58,275 bases of DNA, taken from positions 1 through 58,275 of IMG/VR virus record IMGVR_UViG_3300042691_041303. The stretch is one strand, 5' to 3'. This DNA is from a virus. A program made the position numbers and the translations under genes. Shown here in pieces: positions 57,764 to 58,275 of the stretch; within the stretch, counting starts at the first letter, position 1; each line of letters begins with the position of its first letter. The notes beneath the pieces are model-generated. The model did not search any database. It was not told where the DNA came from and saw only the letters and a program-made list of their open reading frames with translations.

Positions 57764-57825
57764 ATTTTTTTATTTTTATAAAACTATTTATTATTGAATA
57801 ATAAGTCAAATAAAAAAAAAACAAA

Positions 57826-58188
57826 ATGGGATTAGAAAAACTAAATGTTTATGTGACCACAGACGGTAATATTTTTGAGTCTTTAGAGGAAGCAAAAAAT
57901 AATCAAGAAAAAATAGATAAAGAAATTAAAGAAAATGTTTTAAGACAAAAATTTACTAATTCTATTTCTTCTTTAGCGAGTAAATACTCTTCTATAAATA
58001 AAAACTTTAATACAATAAATGGGGTACTAGTTGGGGAATTAACACATTATGAAATGTTAGAAAAAATGTTATTAACAGACCCTAAAAACGGTTCTTTATT
58101 TTTACGTGATGTGGTGAATATTTTAAGAGCTCTTTCTTCTGGTAGAGAATTACCGACAAAAGAAGGTGAAATTTTTGTAAAAGGTTAA
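57826..58188 (+). CDS. Small protein with TTDGxxF motif, tandem copy 1
   Basis: A 120-residue protein. The start MGLEKLNVYVTTDGNIFESL gives a beta-hairpin-like YxTTDGxxF, then coiled-coil helices (EEAKNNQEKIDKEIKENVLR). A second gene with KYKTTDGTLFD starts at 58221. Tandem pair; function unknown. A loose late-type match (CTATTTATTA, 57784-57793) lies 32 nt upstream. Confidence 0.65.
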   Translation: MGLEKLNVYVTTDGNIFESLEEAKNNQEKIDKEIKENVLRQKFTNSISSLASKYSSINKNFNTINGVLVGELTHYEMLEKMLLTDPKNGSLFLRDVVNILRALSSGRELPTKEGEIFVKG

Positions 58189-58220
58189 TAACAAATAAAA
58201 AAAATAAAAAAAAAATAAAA

Positions 58221-58275
58221 ATGAGTATTAAAACATTAACTAAATATAAAACAACAGACGGTACTTTATTTGATT
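58221..58275 (+). CDS. Paralog of the preceding TTDGxxF protein (cut by window edge)
   Basis: ATG at 58221; visible start MSIKTLTKYKTTDGTLFD shares YxTTDGxxF and length of the first strand with the 57826 protein. The rest lies beyond the right edge. Confidence 0.55.
   Translation, partial: MSIKTLTKYKTTDGTLFD

Overview
This window is part of the genome of a large, AT-rich tailed phage with a contractile tail (a T4-like myovirus in gene content). The phage identity rests on a 938-residue tail sheath protein, neck proteins resembling T4 gp13 and gp14, an OB-fold baseplate hub protein, several fibre and adhesin genes, a family B DNA polymerase, a PhoH-type ATPase, a SNF2-type helicase, a dUTPase and a gp55-like late sigma factor. 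The host is probably a member of the Bacteroidota. Start codons are preceded by A/T-rich leaders with no Shine-Dalgarno sequence, and a few small genes have promoters of the Bacteroidota type (TTG, about 18-20 bases, TAnnTTTG). Coding density is very high; I see no tRNA or rRNA gene, no CRISPR array and no insertion sequence. No stretch over 300 bases lacks a gene.

Layout. 1-2463: a truncated membrane GAF/PAS sensor, a protein with a GTKWC motif, and a small protein with a recurrent N-terminal leader. 2512-7764 (minus): baseplate and virion genes. 7801-28340 (minus): about 20 kb of tightly overlapping genes, with a gp55-like sigma factor and PhoH at the distal end, a large glycan block in the middle, and an HslV-like Ntn hydrolase, dUTPase, PolB-type exonuclease and one more glycosyltransferase at the proximal end. 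The glycan block encodes GDP-mannose dehydratase, two GDP-fucose-synthase-like enzymes, a sugar aminotransferase, an acyltransferase, three methyltransferases, GT10 and GT11 fucosyltransferases, and GT2, GT25 and GT-B enzymes. 28419-30823 (minus): small probable virion genes and a 17-codon ORF ahead of a terminator. 30856-33729 (minus): DNA polymerase. 33866-38513 (plus): neck, fibre and lectin-like genes. 38503-40320 (minus): SNF2 helicase. 40400-49686 (plus): neck and tail proteins, long fibres and a tandem trio of paralogous virion proteins. 49683-49841 (minus): a ribbon-helix-helix protein with a 28-bp perfect palindrome in its promoter region. 49978-52794: tail sheath. 52866-57047: four of five plus-strand genes carry the same kind of short leader ending in hydrophobic-x-Glu, and the fifth (53575) a weaker version; two small membrane genes lie in between on the minus strand. 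57074-57763 (minus): ClpP. The window ends in a tandem pair of small paralogs.

How the genes may work together (inference). Two promoter classes can be seen. A motif ATATTTAT(A/T) sits 9-17 nt before the first start codon of most structural units on both strands and is a good candidate late promoter read by the gp55-like sigma factor. Host-type promoters precede a few small or regulatory genes. Terminator hairpins close most late units. The glycan block can make GDP-L-fucose from GDP-mannose and transfer it by two unrelated fucosyltransferase families, probably to decorate virion proteins or remodel the host surface. The recurrent leaders ending in (I/L)-x-Glu resemble the capsid-targeting peptides of T4 internal proteins and may mark a set of proteins, including a HAD hydrolase, packaged into the head and injected.
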